The translations under genes and the position numbers were made by a program. The notes beneath the pieces are model-generated. The model was not told the DNA's origin and ran no database searches. It saw nothing but the letters and a program-made list of their open reading frames with translations. Source: Microbaculum marinum (GTDB lineage: Bacteria; Pseudomonadota; Alphaproteobacteria; Rhizobiales; Tepidamorphaceae). From it: 64,000 nucleotides of DNA. The DNA lies in NCBI RefSeq assembly GCF_042646165.1, contig NZ_JBHRTC010000007.1; one strand, 5' to 3'. The stretch's first letter is position 1. Each line of letters opens with the position of its first letter. Positions 44,537 through 53,423 of this stretch are shown one piece after another.

Positions 44537-45244
44537 CTAGACGATGCGGACGGTGAGGACGTGGACCCGCTGACCGCGCAGTCGCTGGAAATGGCCGGAT
44601 TCCTGGTGGTCGAGCACCTCGATCCGCCCGTCGCGTTCCAGCTTCGCAAGCTCGGCGTCGAATCCGGCCCGGGTCCAGATCGTCGAATAGACGGTGAAGG
44701 CGAAGATCGCGCCGGGCGCGAGGGCCGCGAGGATGGGCTCCAGCGCGTCGGCGCCGACATGGCCGTGGGTGAACAGCCCGGAGGAAACGGCGCCGGAATA
44801 GCTGCGCGGTTCGACGGGCAGCGGCCTGGTCACGTCGGCCTCGATCAGCCGCCGATAGATGCCCTTCTCCTCGGCGCGGTCGAGCATGGCCTCGGAAAAG
44901 TCGATGCCGTCGATCTGCACGTCGACCCGTTCGAGTAGGGCCTCCGCGGTCAAGCCGGTGCCGCAGCCGAGGTCGAGGACCGCGCCGGCTGCGCCGCCCG
45001 GACGCTGCCAGTGCCGGACGAAGGCGTCCGCCGCCAGTTCGTGCGCATGGTAGCCGAGCGCGGACACGAGAACGCGGTTGTAGACGCGGGCCGTCATCCA
45101 GTAGACGGACTTCAGCGTACCGGTCCAGGCGCCTTTCAGCGCCGTCTCGAATTCGGCAGAAATGCTGTACGTGGACACCTGAGTGACGCTCCCGCTGACC
45201 TGTTGGTCCCCGTGTTCCCGCGTCGGCCCGCACCCCGGCAACAC
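44537..45244 (-). CDS. SAM-dependent class I methyltransferase
   Basis: The 235-residue protein has a Rossmann SAM domain: motif I VLDLGCGTGLTAEALL (about residues 89-104), motif II IDGIDFSEAMLDRAEEKG, and the later SSGLFTHGHVGADALEPILAALAPGAIFAF segment. Substrate unknown. The first 16 residues from the start at 45244 are unlike a normal start, so translation may begin a little later. It is monocistronic, between the Cys-rich protein and the degenerate receiver gene. Confidence 0.85.
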   Translation of the reverse strand: MLPGCGPTREHGDQQVSGSVTQVSTYSISAEFETALKGAWTGTLKSVYWMTARVYNRVLVSALGYHAHELAADAFVRHWQRPGGAAGAVLDLGCGTGLTAEALLERVDVQIDGIDFSEAMLDRAEEKGIYRRLIEADVTRPLPVEPRSYSGAVSSGLFTHGHVGADALEPILAALAPGAIFAFTVYSTIWTRAGFDAELAKLERDGRIEVLDHQESGHFQRLRGQRVHVLTVRIV

Positions 45245-45376
45245 CCGGCGGGCCGCCCCGGTCTTGGGTTAGGAACTTCAAATGGTACGCGTCGGTTCCG
45301 CAGAAACCGGTCCGGTGCCCCGTTTCATCCGATGCGGCGCCTGCCGCAGGCCGGACGGAGCAGCCGGTTCGGCCTG

Positions 45377-46003
45377 CTAGCGAGCGGTCTCGTCCTCGAC
45401 GTCCCGCTCGATCGCCGCGATCAGCGCCATGGCGATGCGGTTGGTGTCGAGCGGCGTTTCGGCGACCGCGGAAATTCCGGCCGCCTCCAGCACGTCCTCC
45501 TCGAGGTCGGCGCCGCCGAGCGCGACTAGCGGCGGCATGTCGTCGCCGACCAGCATCTGCATCGCCTTGGCGGTGGCGAGCCCGCCCAGGCCGTCCATCG
45601 CGACGTCGAGCATGATGGCGTCGAACGGCTCGCGGGCGAAGCGGTAGATCGCCTCCTCGCCGCAGCCGACCGCGACATGCTCCAGGCCGAGCCGCTCGAG
45701 CAGGACGCCGACGAGCAGCCGGTTCACCGGGTTGCCCTCGACCAGCAGCACCCGGGGCTTCAACGCGGACGCGCCGTGTCCCGGCCGCCGCGAGGTGACG
45801 GCCAGCGCCGACAGGGGGACCGACAGCGCCGGCGCCGACTCCGGATGGTTGGCGACCAGTTCGGCGAGGGCCGCGATGCCGGCCTGATCCTCGAAGGTCC
45901 CGTCGTCGGCGGCCACCCCGTCGCCGGCCCCCCCGTCGCCGTGGCTCGCCGCGGCGCCTGGTTTTCCGGTACCCGGTTTCTCGTGCACAGTCATCTGTCC
46001 CAC
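45377..46003 (-). CDS. Degenerate receiver-domain protein
   Basis: The 208-residue protein has a low-complexity Gly/Asp/Pro-rich first 80 residues, then a receiver domain (about 84-200) like those of hybrid histidine kinases (VLLVEGNPVNRLLVGVLLERLG). The phospho-acceptor Asp133 in MLDVAMDG is kept, but the acidic pair is Glu89-Gly90 (normally Glu/Asp-Asp), the conserved Thr is Gly163 (ALGG) and the conserved Lys is Thr183 (AETP). Phosphotransfer is therefore doubtful and it may act as an unphosphorylated partner. No output domain follows. Confidence 0.82.
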   Translation of the reverse strand: MGQMTVHEKPGTGKPGAAASHGDGGAGDGVAADDGTFEDQAGIAALAELVANHPESAPALSVPLSALAVTSRRPGHGASALKPRVLLVEGNPVNRLLVGVLLERLGLEHVAVGCGEEAIYRFAREPFDAIMLDVAMDGLGGLATAKAMQMLVGDDMPPLVALGGADLEEDVLEAAGISAVAETPLDTNRIAMALIAAIERDVEDETAR

Positions 46004-46368
46004 CGAAAGCCTAAGGTCGGAGTCCGTGTCGGTCGCATGCTCATGGCTTCCGCCTCCGCCGACGGAACATGACGCCGCCGGCGGAGGCGGCGCCTCCCTG
46101 TATTAGGTCCAGCATCCTAGAGTTGGGCCTTTAAGGGAAGGTCAAGGTACATGGTTTCCGCGGTTTAAGGTAAACGGTCGCGGCAGAGCGCAGAGCATTG
46201 GCCACAGCATTGCCGGCAGTGCATGGTACGTCGTCGCTGCCCGCGCTTGCCCGGTTGCGCGCGGACGCATAGACCGTAGGGGCGAGGACGAGCCGTTTGT
46301 CTGGCGCCGTGCTTCGGCGCCGCCACAATAACCTCCCAGCCTGCTCGATTGATCCAGACCCGCTCCGA
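46004..46368. other. Divergent spacer; no gene seen
   Basis: No supported gene lies in these 365 bases. A GC-rich inverted element (cgccgccggcggaggcggcg at about 46072-46091) and an AT-richer stretch at 46130-46180 (tttaagggaaggtcaagg) are visible. Promoters for both flanking genes should lie here. Confidence 0.45.
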
Positions 46369-47334
46369 ATGACGCACGCCATCGCCCAGATCTTCTGGAT
46401 CGTCCTGCCCGTGTTCGGGCTGATCGGCCTCGGCTACCTCGCCTCCCGGACCGGCTACCTGTCGGAGCAGATCGGCGAGGGGCTCGGCGATTTCGTCTTC
46501 AAGGTCGCGATCCCGCTGCTGCTGTTCAAGACGCTGGCGACCGCCGAGTTCGCCGGCCATTCGCCCTGGCTGCTCTGGCTGTCCTACTACAGCGGACTGG
46601 GCGTCACGTGGGCGCTCGCCTACCTGCTGATCCGGCGGGTGTTCGGCCGCGACGAGAAGGCGGGCATCATCGCCGGCATCTCGGCCAGCTATCCGAACGC
46701 GGTGCTGCTGGGGCTGCCGCTCGTGTTCACGGCGCTCGGCGAGGAGGGCGGCGTTCCGCTGCTGATGATCGTCGCCATCCAGCTGCCGCTGATGATGACG
46801 GCGAGCACGGTGCTGATCGCCTGGGCGGAGCAGCGGGACGGCACGGCGACGCAGGCGCTGTCGGCGGCCGCCCTGGCCCGGCACGTAGTCGTCAACCTCG
46901 CCAGGAACCCGCTGGTCATCGGCATCGTCGCCGGCAGCGCCTGGCGGGCGCTGGAGTTGCCCTATGCCGGGCCGCTGGAAATACTGGGCGACAGGATCGC
47001 GATCGTGGCGCTTCCCTGCGCGCTGTTCGCGCTGGGCATGAGCCTGACCAAGTACGGCATTCGCGGCCATATCCTGCCCGCGGTGGTGATCACGGTGGTG
47101 AAGCTCGTGGTGATGCCGGCGATCGTCTGGGTGCTGAGCGCGCTGGTGTTCGGGCTGCCGCCGCTCGTGGTCGTGGTGGCGACCCTGGTGGCGGCCTGTC
47201 CGACCGGGGTGAACGCCTGGCTGATCGCCAACCGCTTCCGCACCGGGCTGGCGATATCGGCGAACTCGATCACGCTGACCGACGCGGCATCCGTCCTCAC
47301 CCTGTCGATCTGGCTGTGGCTGCTCGGGTTCTGA
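46369..47334 (+). CDS. AEC-family auxin-efflux-carrier-type transporter
   Basis: The 321-residue inner-membrane protein has ten helices in the AEC pattern, with helix 1 VLPVFGLIGLGYLASRTG, a mid loop at residues 85-95, and the helix 4-5 region with SASYPNAVLLGLPLVFTALG. The C-terminal half (LPCALFALGMSLTKYG, ACPTGVNAWLIANRF) shows the internal-repeat signature. It would export or import a carboxylate; substrate unknown. I chose the ATG at 46369 because helix 1 begins near it; the frame from 46297 adds 24 polar residues. Confidence 0.9.
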   Translation: MTHAIAQIFWIVLPVFGLIGLGYLASRTGYLSEQIGEGLGDFVFKVAIPLLLFKTLATAEFAGHSPWLLWLSYYSGLGVTWALAYLLIRRVFGRDEKAGIIAGISASYPNAVLLGLPLVFTALGEEGGVPLLMIVAIQLPLMMTASTVLIAWAEQRDGTATQALSAAALARHVVVNLARNPLVIGIVAGSAWRALELPYAGPLEILGDRIAIVALPCALFALGMSLTKYGIRGHILPAVVITVVKLVVMPAIVWVLSALVFGLPPLVVVVATLVAACPTGVNAWLIANRFRTGLAISANSITLTDAASVLTLSIWLWLLGF

Positions 47335-47347
47335 CCCCGGTCCAGCG

Positions 47348-48256
47348 TCACAGTCCCGCCATCCGCCGGACGTCGCGAGGCGTCGCGCCGGCGTCACGCA
47401 AGGCGCGCAGGCCGGTGTCGCCTGCCGACTTGGACAGCTTGCGGCCTTCGGCGCCACGCAGCAGGCGGTGATGGGCGTAGCGGGGCTCGGGCAGGTCCAG
47501 CAGCCGCTGCAGCAGCCGGTGTATCGCGGTCGCCTCGTAGAGGTCGCGGCCGCGCGTGACATGGGTGATCGCCTGGAGCGCGTCGTCGACGGTCACCGAC
47601 AGGTGGTAGCTGGTCGGCGTCTCCTTGCGGCACAGCACGACGTCGCCCCAGCCCGACGGGTCGGCGCGCACCGCCTGGCCGCGCGAGGCCGGATCGAATG
47701 CCGGCGTGTAGAACGTGTCGCCGTATTCGCACCACTGCAGGCCGCCGCCGGCGCGGGCGACCGCCGCGGCCATGTCGAGGCGCAGGGCGACGCCCGCGCG
47801 CGCCAGCTGCCGGACGTCGAGGCGGAGCGGTCCGGCGGGGCGGCACGTGCCCGGATAGAGCGGGCTTCCGTCCGGATCGCGCGGCCAGAGAGCGCCGGCC
47901 GCCTCCCGCGCGGCGACGGCGTCGGCGATCCGCCTGCGGCTGCAGGTACATGGATACAGGAGGCCGGCGTCGGCCAGCCGCGCCGCGGCCCGGAGATAGG
48001 CATCGACATGCTCGGACTGGCGGCGGACGGGCTCTTCCCAGCCGATCCCGAGCCAGGCCAGGTCGTCGCAGATCGCCGCCTCGAACTCTGGCCGGCAGCG
48101 GGTCGGATCGATGTCCTCGATGCGCAGCAGGAAGCGTCCGCCGAGGCGGCGGGCGGCCTCGTGGGCCAGCAGCGCCGACAGGGCATGGCCGAGATGCAGC
48201 CGGCCGGTCGGGCTGGGGGCGAATCGCAGGACGACGGGAGGGGCCGGGGCGGGCAT
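47348..48256 (-). CDS. gluQ: Glutamyl-Q tRNA(Asp) synthetase
   Basis: The 302-residue enzyme is a short glutamyl-tRNA-synthetase paralogue lacking the anticodon domain. It attaches glutamate to the queuosine base of tRNA-Asp. The class I motifs are GRLHLGHA (HIGH-like) and KLSKS (KMSKS). The Zn-site cysteines are in YPCTCSRRRI and YPGTCRPAGP. The start at 48256 is ATG. It is convergent with the AEC gene. Confidence 0.93.
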   Translation of the reverse strand: MPAPAPPVVLRFAPSPTGRLHLGHALSALLAHEAARRLGGRFLLRIEDIDPTRCRPEFEAAICDDLAWLGIGWEEPVRRQSEHVDAYLRAAARLADAGLLYPCTCSRRRIADAVAAREAAGALWPRDPDGSPLYPGTCRPAGPLRLDVRQLARAGVALRLDMAAAVARAGGGLQWCEYGDTFYTPAFDPASRGQAVRADPSGWGDVVLCRKETPTSYHLSVTVDDALQAITHVTRGRDLYEATAIHRLLQRLLDLPEPRYAHHRLLRGAEGRKLSKSAGDTGLRALRDAGATPRDVRRMAGL

Positions 48257-48333
48257 GCGCTGGATCGGGACGGCTCACGGACGCTGACAAACCGGCACCG
48301 GGCCGGGCGGGAACCTCTCTTCGCACGAAGGCG

Positions 48334-49023
48334 ATGGCAGGCAAAGGCATCGCGGCTATGGTGGGCACCATGGAGACACCGTCAACCGGGCTCGACACGC
48401 CGGACTCGATCGCGGTCGCGCTTGCCGAGCTGTCGGCGCGCGATCCGGTCATCGGCGAGGTTCTGCGCCAGTGCGGGCAGCCGCCGCCGCGCCGCCGCGA
48501 CCCGGGATTCGAGGGGCTAGCCCACATCGTCGTCGGCCAGCAGGTCTCGACCGCCAGCGCATCTGCGATCTGGGCGCGATTGCGGGCGCTGGTCGAGCCG
48601 TTCGAGCCCGAGACCCTGTCGCGGCATACCGACGAGGGGTTGCGCGGCGCCGGTCTGTCGCGGCCGAAGGTCCGCACGCTGCGCGCGGTCGCGGAGGCGG
48701 CGACGTCCGGCGCGATCGACTTCGCCGAACTCGGCGGGCTCGACGCCGATACCGCCCACGCGCGGCTGTGCGCCATCCACGGGATCGGTCCCTGGACGGC
48801 AGACATCTACCTGCTGTTCTGCCTTGGACATGCGGACGCCTGGCCGGCCGGGGATCTCGCCCTGCAGCACGCAGCCGGTGCGGCGCTCGGTCTGGACGCC
48901 CGGCCGGACGCCAGGCAGATGGCCACGCTGGGAGAGCGGTGGCGGCCGTTGCGCGGCGCCGCCGCGCTGCTGCTGTGGGCCTACTACCGGCACCTGCGCG
49001 GGCGGGCCGGCGTCGCCGTTTGA
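48334..49023 (+). CDS. AlkA-type DNA-3-methyladenine glycosylase
   Basis: The 229-residue protein has the helix-hairpin-helix GPD fold of base-excision glycosylases: FEGLAHIVVGQQVSTASASAIW in the N-terminal part, the hairpin IHGIGPWTADIYLLFCLG and the catalytic Asp174 in PAGDLALQ. It removes alkylated purines. It lacks the N-terminal Ada-like domain of E. coli AlkA. The start at 48334 follows gaagg; ATGs at 48358 and 48370 are also possible. It is divergent from gluQ. Confidence 0.92.
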   Translation: MAGKGIAAMVGTMETPSTGLDTPDSIAVALAELSARDPVIGEVLRQCGQPPPRRRDPGFEGLAHIVVGQQVSTASASAIWARLRALVEPFEPETLSRHTDEGLRGAGLSRPKVRTLRAVAEAATSGAIDFAELGGLDADTAHARLCAIHGIGPWTADIYLLFCLGHADAWPAGDLALQHAAGAALGLDARPDARQMATLGERWRPLRGAAALLLWAYYRHLRGRAGVAV

Positions 49024-49140
49024 CGCCGCCGCGCCTGCCGAGGCACGCGCCGGGTCACAGCGCCGGAGGGGCGAACCGTCAAGGTCGTTGAAATCGCCGA
49101 AGGAATTCGCGCGACGTGGTTCATGACGCAGCTTCACAAG

Positions 49141-49165
49141 CCTGACATCAGGCATATACTATATG
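49141..49165. promoter_or_regulatory. Paired palindromes upstream of the HNH gene
   Basis: CCTGA-CA-TCAGG (49141-49152) abuts CATATA-C-TATATG (49153-49165), both perfect inverted repeats, 86 bases before the HNH start codon. The AT-rich second one stands out. A regulator site is plausible but no regulator gene is adjacent. Confidence 0.4.
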
Positions 49166-49250
49166 TCGTCGCGTCGACGATCGGCGGCGCTAGACCAGTG
49201 ATTCGCCGACCGGAGACGAGCGTAGAGACTCGTGAGGTGGAGTGTAGGTC

Positions 49251-49805
49251 GTGACATTCGTCTCGCCCGAGGCATGTCCCGCTCTGGTGCTCAATGCGGA
49301 CTTCCGCCCGTTGAGCTATTTCCCGCTGTCGCTGTGGTCGTGGCAGGACGCCATCAAGGCGGTGTTCCTCGACCGGGTCAACATCGTGTCGGAATACGAA
49401 CGGGTGGTGCGAAGTCCCACCGCCGAGATCCACCTGCCCAGTGTGGTCTCGCTGAAGGAATACGTCCGACCCGCCCGTCACCCCGCATTCACCCGCTTCA
49501 ACCTGTTTCTCCGCGACCGCTTCACCTGCCAGTACTGCGGCTCCCCGGAAGACCTGACCTTCGACCACCTCGTGCCGCGCTCGCGCGGCGGGCAGACGAC
49601 GTGGGACAACGTCGTTGCCGCCTGCTCGCCGTGCAACCTGAGGAAGGGCAGCCATCACCCCCGCGATATCGGCATGTGGCCGACGCAGATGCCCTTCCGT
49701 CCGACCGTCTTCGACCTGCAGAAGAACGGCCGGATGTTCCCGCCGAACTACCTGCACCAGAGCTGGATGGACTACCTGTACTGGGACACCGAGCTGGAGC
49801 CGTAG
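49251..49805 (+). CDS. HNH endonuclease-family protein
   Basis: The 184-residue protein has a C-terminal HNH domain with a zinc-finger frame: Cys93/Cys96 (CQYCG), Asp105-His106 (FDHLVPRSRGG), Asn120 (WDNVV) and Cys125/Cys128 (CSPCN). The first 85 residues (VLNADFRPLSYFPLSLWSWQDAIKAVFLDRVN) match a stand-alone family found widely in Alphaproteobacteria, not restriction-linked. The start is a GTG at 49251, after aggtg. Biological role unknown. Confidence 0.88.
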   Translation: MTFVSPEACPALVLNADFRPLSYFPLSLWSWQDAIKAVFLDRVNIVSEYERVVRSPTAEIHLPSVVSLKEYVRPARHPAFTRFNLFLRDRFTCQYCGSPEDLTFDHLVPRSRGGQTTWDNVVAACSPCNLRKGSHHPRDIGMWPTQMPFRPTVFDLQKNGRMFPPNYLHQSWMDYLYWDTELEP

Positions 49806-49816
49806 CGGCCGGACGC

Positions 49817-49846
49817 AAAAAGGCGGGCCACTTGCGATGGCCCGCC
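49817..49846 (-). terminator. Rho-independent terminator of the secreted orphan at 49.9 kb
   Basis: On the minus strand a ggcgggcca/tggcccgcc 9-bp stem with a 7-base loop is followed by five T. It lies 39 bases beyond the stop of the gene at 49885-50250, and converges on the HNH gene end. Confidence 0.8.
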
Positions 49847-49884
49847 CTCAGCAAAGTCGGTACGGCGTTCGCCGGATCAGCGCA

Positions 49885-50250
49885 TCAGCACTGGACGATC
49901 AGCGAGAACTCGGTATTGACGGCGGAATTGTTCTCGTTTTCGTAGACGAAGACTTCGATCGTGCTGTTGTTCCTGGGGCGGGTCCAGAAGGTGATCGAGG
50001 CCGGCCCGAGGGCATTCTTGTTGTGACTGCCGGCCGTGGCGACGGCGGCGCACTTGCGGATGTTGTTGTTGAAGAAGACGTAGTAGACGCCTTGCGCGAC
50101 GAGCTTGGCCCGCTTGACGTTGTCGCCGCGCACGACATTGCCGTTGGCATTGATGACAGCCTGGCCCCCGTTCTTGGCGGCGAGGGCGTAGCCCGGCGCG
50201 ACCATGCTCATTCCAACGAGGCAGCTCAAGACAATGGCGAGTTTTTTCAT
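49885..50250 (-). CDS. Secreted protein of unknown function
   Basis: The 121-residue protein has a signal peptide (residues 1-24, ending ALA). The mature part is basic and Asn-rich, with strand-like segments (AVINANGNVVRGDNVKRAKLVAQG, YYVFFNNNIRKCAAVATAG, IEVFVYENENNSAVNTEFSLIVQC). Two Cys, one at the end, could form a disulfide. Unknown family. The ATG at 50250 follows ggggaa. It has its own terminator and stands alone. Similar in size and style to other secreted orphans at 34.6 and 60.5 kb, without clear homology. Confidence 0.75.
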   Translation of the reverse strand: MKKLAIVLSCLVGMSMVAPGYALAAKNGGQAVINANGNVVRGDNVKRAKLVAQGVYYVFFNNNIRKCAAVATAGSHNKNALGPASITFWTRPRNNSTIEVFVYENENNSAVNTEFSLIVQC

Positions 50251-50380
50251 CGTTTTCCCCAGAGGGTTGCAGACATGTTTCGGTGCAGATAGCGAGCGCC
50301 GAACGAATTGAGGCGCACCGCCTTTCTGCAACGCCCTTTGCGGTCGCAAGTTCCAAGAAATCGAAGAAGGTCGTGTCCGG

Positions 50381-50947
50381 CTAGCGGCGGAACGCGGCGC
50401 GCAAGGAGACGGCGGCCAGAGCCAGGGAGATCAGCACGTTGTAGCCGGCAAGCGACAGGCCGAGGATGCGCAGGGCCGCCTCGTCGCAGCGGACGAGCGG
50501 CGTCGACTGAAGGCTGTCGAGCAGGTTCCCCGTGGTGACATCGCCGCCTGCGCCGGCGGCGCAGTCGGCCGGCCCGGGCCACCATTTCCATTCGACCCCT
50601 GCGTGGTAGGCCGCCAGGACCGCGCCACCGAGGAACAGTAGCCCGACGATGCCGATCAGGGCCCGCGCCGGCCAGGAGCCGGGCCGCGCCCGGGCCACGA
50701 TCAGGCAGACGAGCGCAAGCGGTATGCCGACGTAGTAGGGAATGCGCTGATCGAGGCAGAGCGGGCAGGGAGGATAGCCCGCATACTCGAAGGCCCAGGC
50801 GCCGAGGATGGTCGCCGCCCCGACGGCGACGACGGCGATTGCGGCCAGCTGGACTGGGTCGGTCTTTCGTATCGGCATCGACGGCGCGTCCGTTGCGGAT
50901 TGACGCGGCGGTTCCCCGGCAGCGGAGGAACCACCGGGCACGCTCAT
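50381..50947 (-). CDS. dsbB: DsbB-like disulfide bond formation protein
   Basis: The 188-residue inner-membrane protein with four helices has the two periplasmic Cys pairs of DsbB: Cys61/Cys64 in PPCPLCLDQRIPYYVG and Cys129/Cys154. It would reoxidise DsbA and pass electrons to quinone. The ATG at 50947 overlaps the stop of the YqaA-type gene by 4 bases (ATGA), which supports this start over a later Met. The N-terminal 25 residues are polar. Confidence 0.93.
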   Translation of the reverse strand: MSVPGGSSAAGEPPRQSATDAPSMPIRKTDPVQLAAIAVVAVGAATILGAWAFEYAGYPPCPLCLDQRIPYYVGIPLALVCLIVARARPGSWPARALIGIVGLLFLGGAVLAAYHAGVEWKWWPGPADCAAGAGGDVTTGNLLDSLQSTPLVRCDEAALRILGLSLAGYNVLISLALAAVSLRAAFRR

Positions 50948-51525
50948 AGCAGATAGCGAACGCCGACGAACCCGCCGATCAGCAGGATCACGAAAATTGT
51001 GAACAGGAGGCCGAGCCAGCGCTCGATGAAATCGCGGATCGGCGGGCCGAGCCACCACAGCAGCCCGGCGACGGCGAAGAAGCGCAGGCCGCGCGACAGG
51101 ACGCTTGCGGCCAGGAAGACTGGCAGAGACAGGCCGGTGGCGCCGCTGGCGATCGTGATCACCTTGTAGGGGAACGGGGTCAGGCCCGCGAAGAAGACGA
51201 TCCAGGCTCCCTGATCGTTGTAGCGCTGCGCAAACGAATCGAATTGGTCGGCATATCCGTAGAACTCCAGGATCGGCAGAGCGATCGAGGTGAACAGGAA
51301 GGCGCCGATCAGCCAGCCGAACAGGCCGCCGAGGATCGACGCGGCGGTGCAGATCGCCGCGTAGAGCCAGGCGCTGGCGCGCCGTGCCAGCACCATCGGG
51401 ATCAACAGGACGTCCGGGGGAATCGGGAAGAACGAACTTTCCGCAAACGATACCGCCGCCAGGGTCCAGGTGGCGTAGCGGCTCGCAGCGAGCGACATGA
51501 TCCTGTTGTAGAGACTGCGCAGCAT
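50944..51525 (-). CDS. YqaA/SNARE-associated (DedA-like) membrane protein
   Basis: The 193-residue inner-membrane protein has four to five helices and the YqaA/DedA pattern: TWTLAAVSFAESSFFPIPPDVLLIPMVLA with the conserved Glu and Pro-Pro, and GAWIVFFAGLTPFPYKVITIASGATGL with FxGLTPxPY. The family acts on membrane lipid or proton homeostasis in other bacteria. I chose the ATG at 51525; an upstream frame adds 22 residues without need. It is translationally coupled to dsbB. Confidence 0.9.
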   Translation of the reverse strand: MLRSLYNRIMSLAASRYATWTLAAVSFAESSFFPIPPDVLLIPMVLARRASAWLYAAICTAASILGGLFGWLIGAFLFTSIALPILEFYGYADQFDSFAQRYNDQGAWIVFFAGLTPFPYKVITIASGATGLSLPVFLAASVLSRGLRFFAVAGLLWWLGPPIRDFIERWLGLLFTIFVILLIGGFVGVRYLL

Positions 51526-51695
51526 GGAAAGGGCGTGTACGCACTTAATCGGGCGAAGTCCATCCGGAGATTCCACGGTCCGGTACTGCACTTGCCCGAC
51601 GCGCCTCCCGGGGAGAGAACTGCGGGCCCAAATGTCGAACGCGCTCCACCGGCAGCGTTGACCGGCGTCGAACGAACCCTATTATCGCCGCCCGT

Positions 51696-51782
51696 GCCCC
51701 TGTGGCGGAATTGGTAGACGCGGCAGACTCAAAATCTGTTGCCTGCGAGGGCGTGCTGGTTCGAGTCCGGCCAGGGGCACCA
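51696..51782 (+). tRNA. tRNA-Leu (anticodon CAA), with encoded CCA
   Basis: The acceptor stem gcccctg/caggggc pairs exactly, and the D-arm (ggcggaattggtagacgc) and T-arm (ggttcgagtcc) follow. The anticodon loop ctcaaaa gives CAA, which reads UUG. There is a long variable arm as expected for Leu. Discriminator A (51779) and CCA (51780-51782) follow. It lies 170 bases from the minus-strand YqaA start. Confidence 0.95.
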
Positions 51783-51957
51783 TCCATCCTCATTCCGCCA
51801 AGTAGCTCCACCGGGGCCCCGTAGAACCGGGTGCGCGATACCTGCGGCCGAGGCCGTCGCGGACCATCGGGAGGGGACGCCGGACAGCGGCCGGGCGGTT
51901 CCAATTGAACCGCGGCCACGGTTGTCGGTTAACATGGCACCAGATCGGGAGGGTGGC

Positions 51958-52458
51958 ATGGACTGGAGCGGAATGTTCTTTCAGAACTGGGAAGGCCTCG
52001 CGAGGACGCTCGTGGTCGGCATCCTGGCGTATTCGTGCCTCGTTCTGTTCCTGCGCATCTCCGGAAAGCGGACGCTGGCGAAGCTGAATGCCTTCGATCT
52101 CGTGGTGACGGTTGCGCTCGGCTCGACGCTGGCAGCGGTGCTGTTGCAGAAGAGCATCCCGCTCGCCGAGGGGGCGCTGGCGCTGGCCCTGCTGATCGTG
52201 ATGCAGTTGTGCGTCACCTTCCTGTCGGTGCGCTGGAGGGGGTTCTCCAAGGCCGTGCGATCGGAACCGGCGCTGCTGGTGCGGGACGGGGAACTGTGCC
52301 TGCAAGCGATGCGGCGCGAACGGATCACAGAAGGCGAGATAGACAGCGCGGTACGGTCCAGCGGCGCCGCAAACCTGTCATCGGAGCACACGGTCATCCT
52401 GGAAAGCGACGGCAGCATCAGCGTGGTGACCGGGATTCCCCACCGTCTGAAGGAGTAG
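51958..52458 (+). CDS. YetF-like DUF421 membrane protein
   Basis: The 166-residue protein has three membrane helices (about residues 18-35, 48-65, 70-92) and a soluble C-terminal domain. The hallmark FLRISGKRTLAKLNAFDLVVTVALGSTLA is present, with FDLV and TVALGS characteristic of the YetF/DUF421 family. The family has stress links, but its biochemical role is unclear. The ATG at 51958 follows gggagggtggc. Confidence 0.9.
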   Translation: MDWSGMFFQNWEGLARTLVVGILAYSCLVLFLRISGKRTLAKLNAFDLVVTVALGSTLAAVLLQKSIPLAEGALALALLIVMQLCVTFLSVRWRGFSKAVRSEPALLVRDGELCLQAMRRERITEGEIDSAVRSSGAANLSSEHTVILESDGSISVVTGIPHRLKE

Positions 52459-52612
52459 TGTCCACAAGACCGAGGGGGTAGTCTTTGCAGACTTCGACCC
52501 CGACGGAACGGCGGCGGGGAGGAATTCGCGGGAATTTCCAATCGGAAGGCCGCCCCGATTGCGCCGGCGAAGGCAACCATGAGCGGATGGCCGCGGAAAC
52601 ATTCGGCAGAAC

Positions 52613-53281
52613 ATGTGGAGTTGGCTACAGGAGCATAGCGGTGCGGTCAGCGCTCTTGCGAGCATAGCGACCCTGCTTGTCTGGGCCGTCTATCTCGACC
52701 TGATACTCAGAAGCTACCGCAGCAACAACAGACCGAAGATCCTGATCAACTTCGGCGGCAGCAAGCTCGACACAGCCACGTGCCTGGTCGCCAACATGAG
52801 CGCGCAGGCGGTCTACATGGATTCCGTCGTCGTGACGCTGCACGTGGGCGAGCATTCCTACACGACAGTCCTGAGCGAGCAGGACCTGGCGCTGACGGAG
52901 CGGCTCGATCAGCGCGCCGAGCGTCTCCAGGGCCCCCTGAAGACCGGCGAGCACGTGGACATCGGGCAGTTCCGGCAACTCGCGGCGCGCGTCGCAAAGG
53001 ACGTTCCCCATGGCGAAGCGACGTTCGATCTTGCCGACCGTGCCGAGCGCATGGACATCCTGGTGGTGGGGGTATTCACTGGCGCGGACAGGCTGATAGC
53101 GGCGCAGCGCAGCTTCGACCTGGTCGGTGCGGGGGACCAGCGGCGGATCCGTCCACGCAGCTTCGCCGCGGAACAGATCCGGTCCGGCCGGCGCCGCCGG
53201 CAGATCGAGCGGTTCATGCTCGATCGCCACGAAGCCAGGGCGGCCGCGACCGCAGACCCAGACACGGACGCTGCGGGTTAG
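52613..53281 (+). CDS. Single-pass membrane protein of unknown function
   Basis: The 222-residue protein has one N-terminal helix (about residues 12-35) and a soluble remainder with beta-strand segments (PKILINFGGSKLDTATCLVANMSAQAVYMDSVVV). It then has a helical, Arg-rich tail (IRSGRRRRQIERFMLDRHEARAAAT). I do not recognise the family. The ATG at 52613 lacks a strong ribosome site. It lies between the YetF-like and CBS genes on the plus strand. Confidence 0.6.
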   Translation: MWSWLQEHSGAVSALASIATLLVWAVYLDLILRSYRSNNRPKILINFGGSKLDTATCLVANMSAQAVYMDSVVVTLHVGEHSYTTVLSEQDLALTERLDQRAERLQGPLKTGEHVDIGQFRQLAARVAKDVPHGEATFDLADRAERMDILVVGVFTGADRLIAAQRSFDLVGAGDQRRIRPRSFAAEQIRSGRRRRQIERFMLDRHEARAAATADPDTDAAG

Positions 53282-53423
53282 AGCTGCCATGCCGTGATCC
53301 GCTCCCGAAAAGGGAAATACAGGCCGCCGGGCGCCGGTTTCGCTGCCGGCCAGGAACACTTCGCGCAAGATCGCGTTGATAACTTCAGGGTGCTCTGGGG
53401 CGACGCCAACAGGGTATCGAGCC

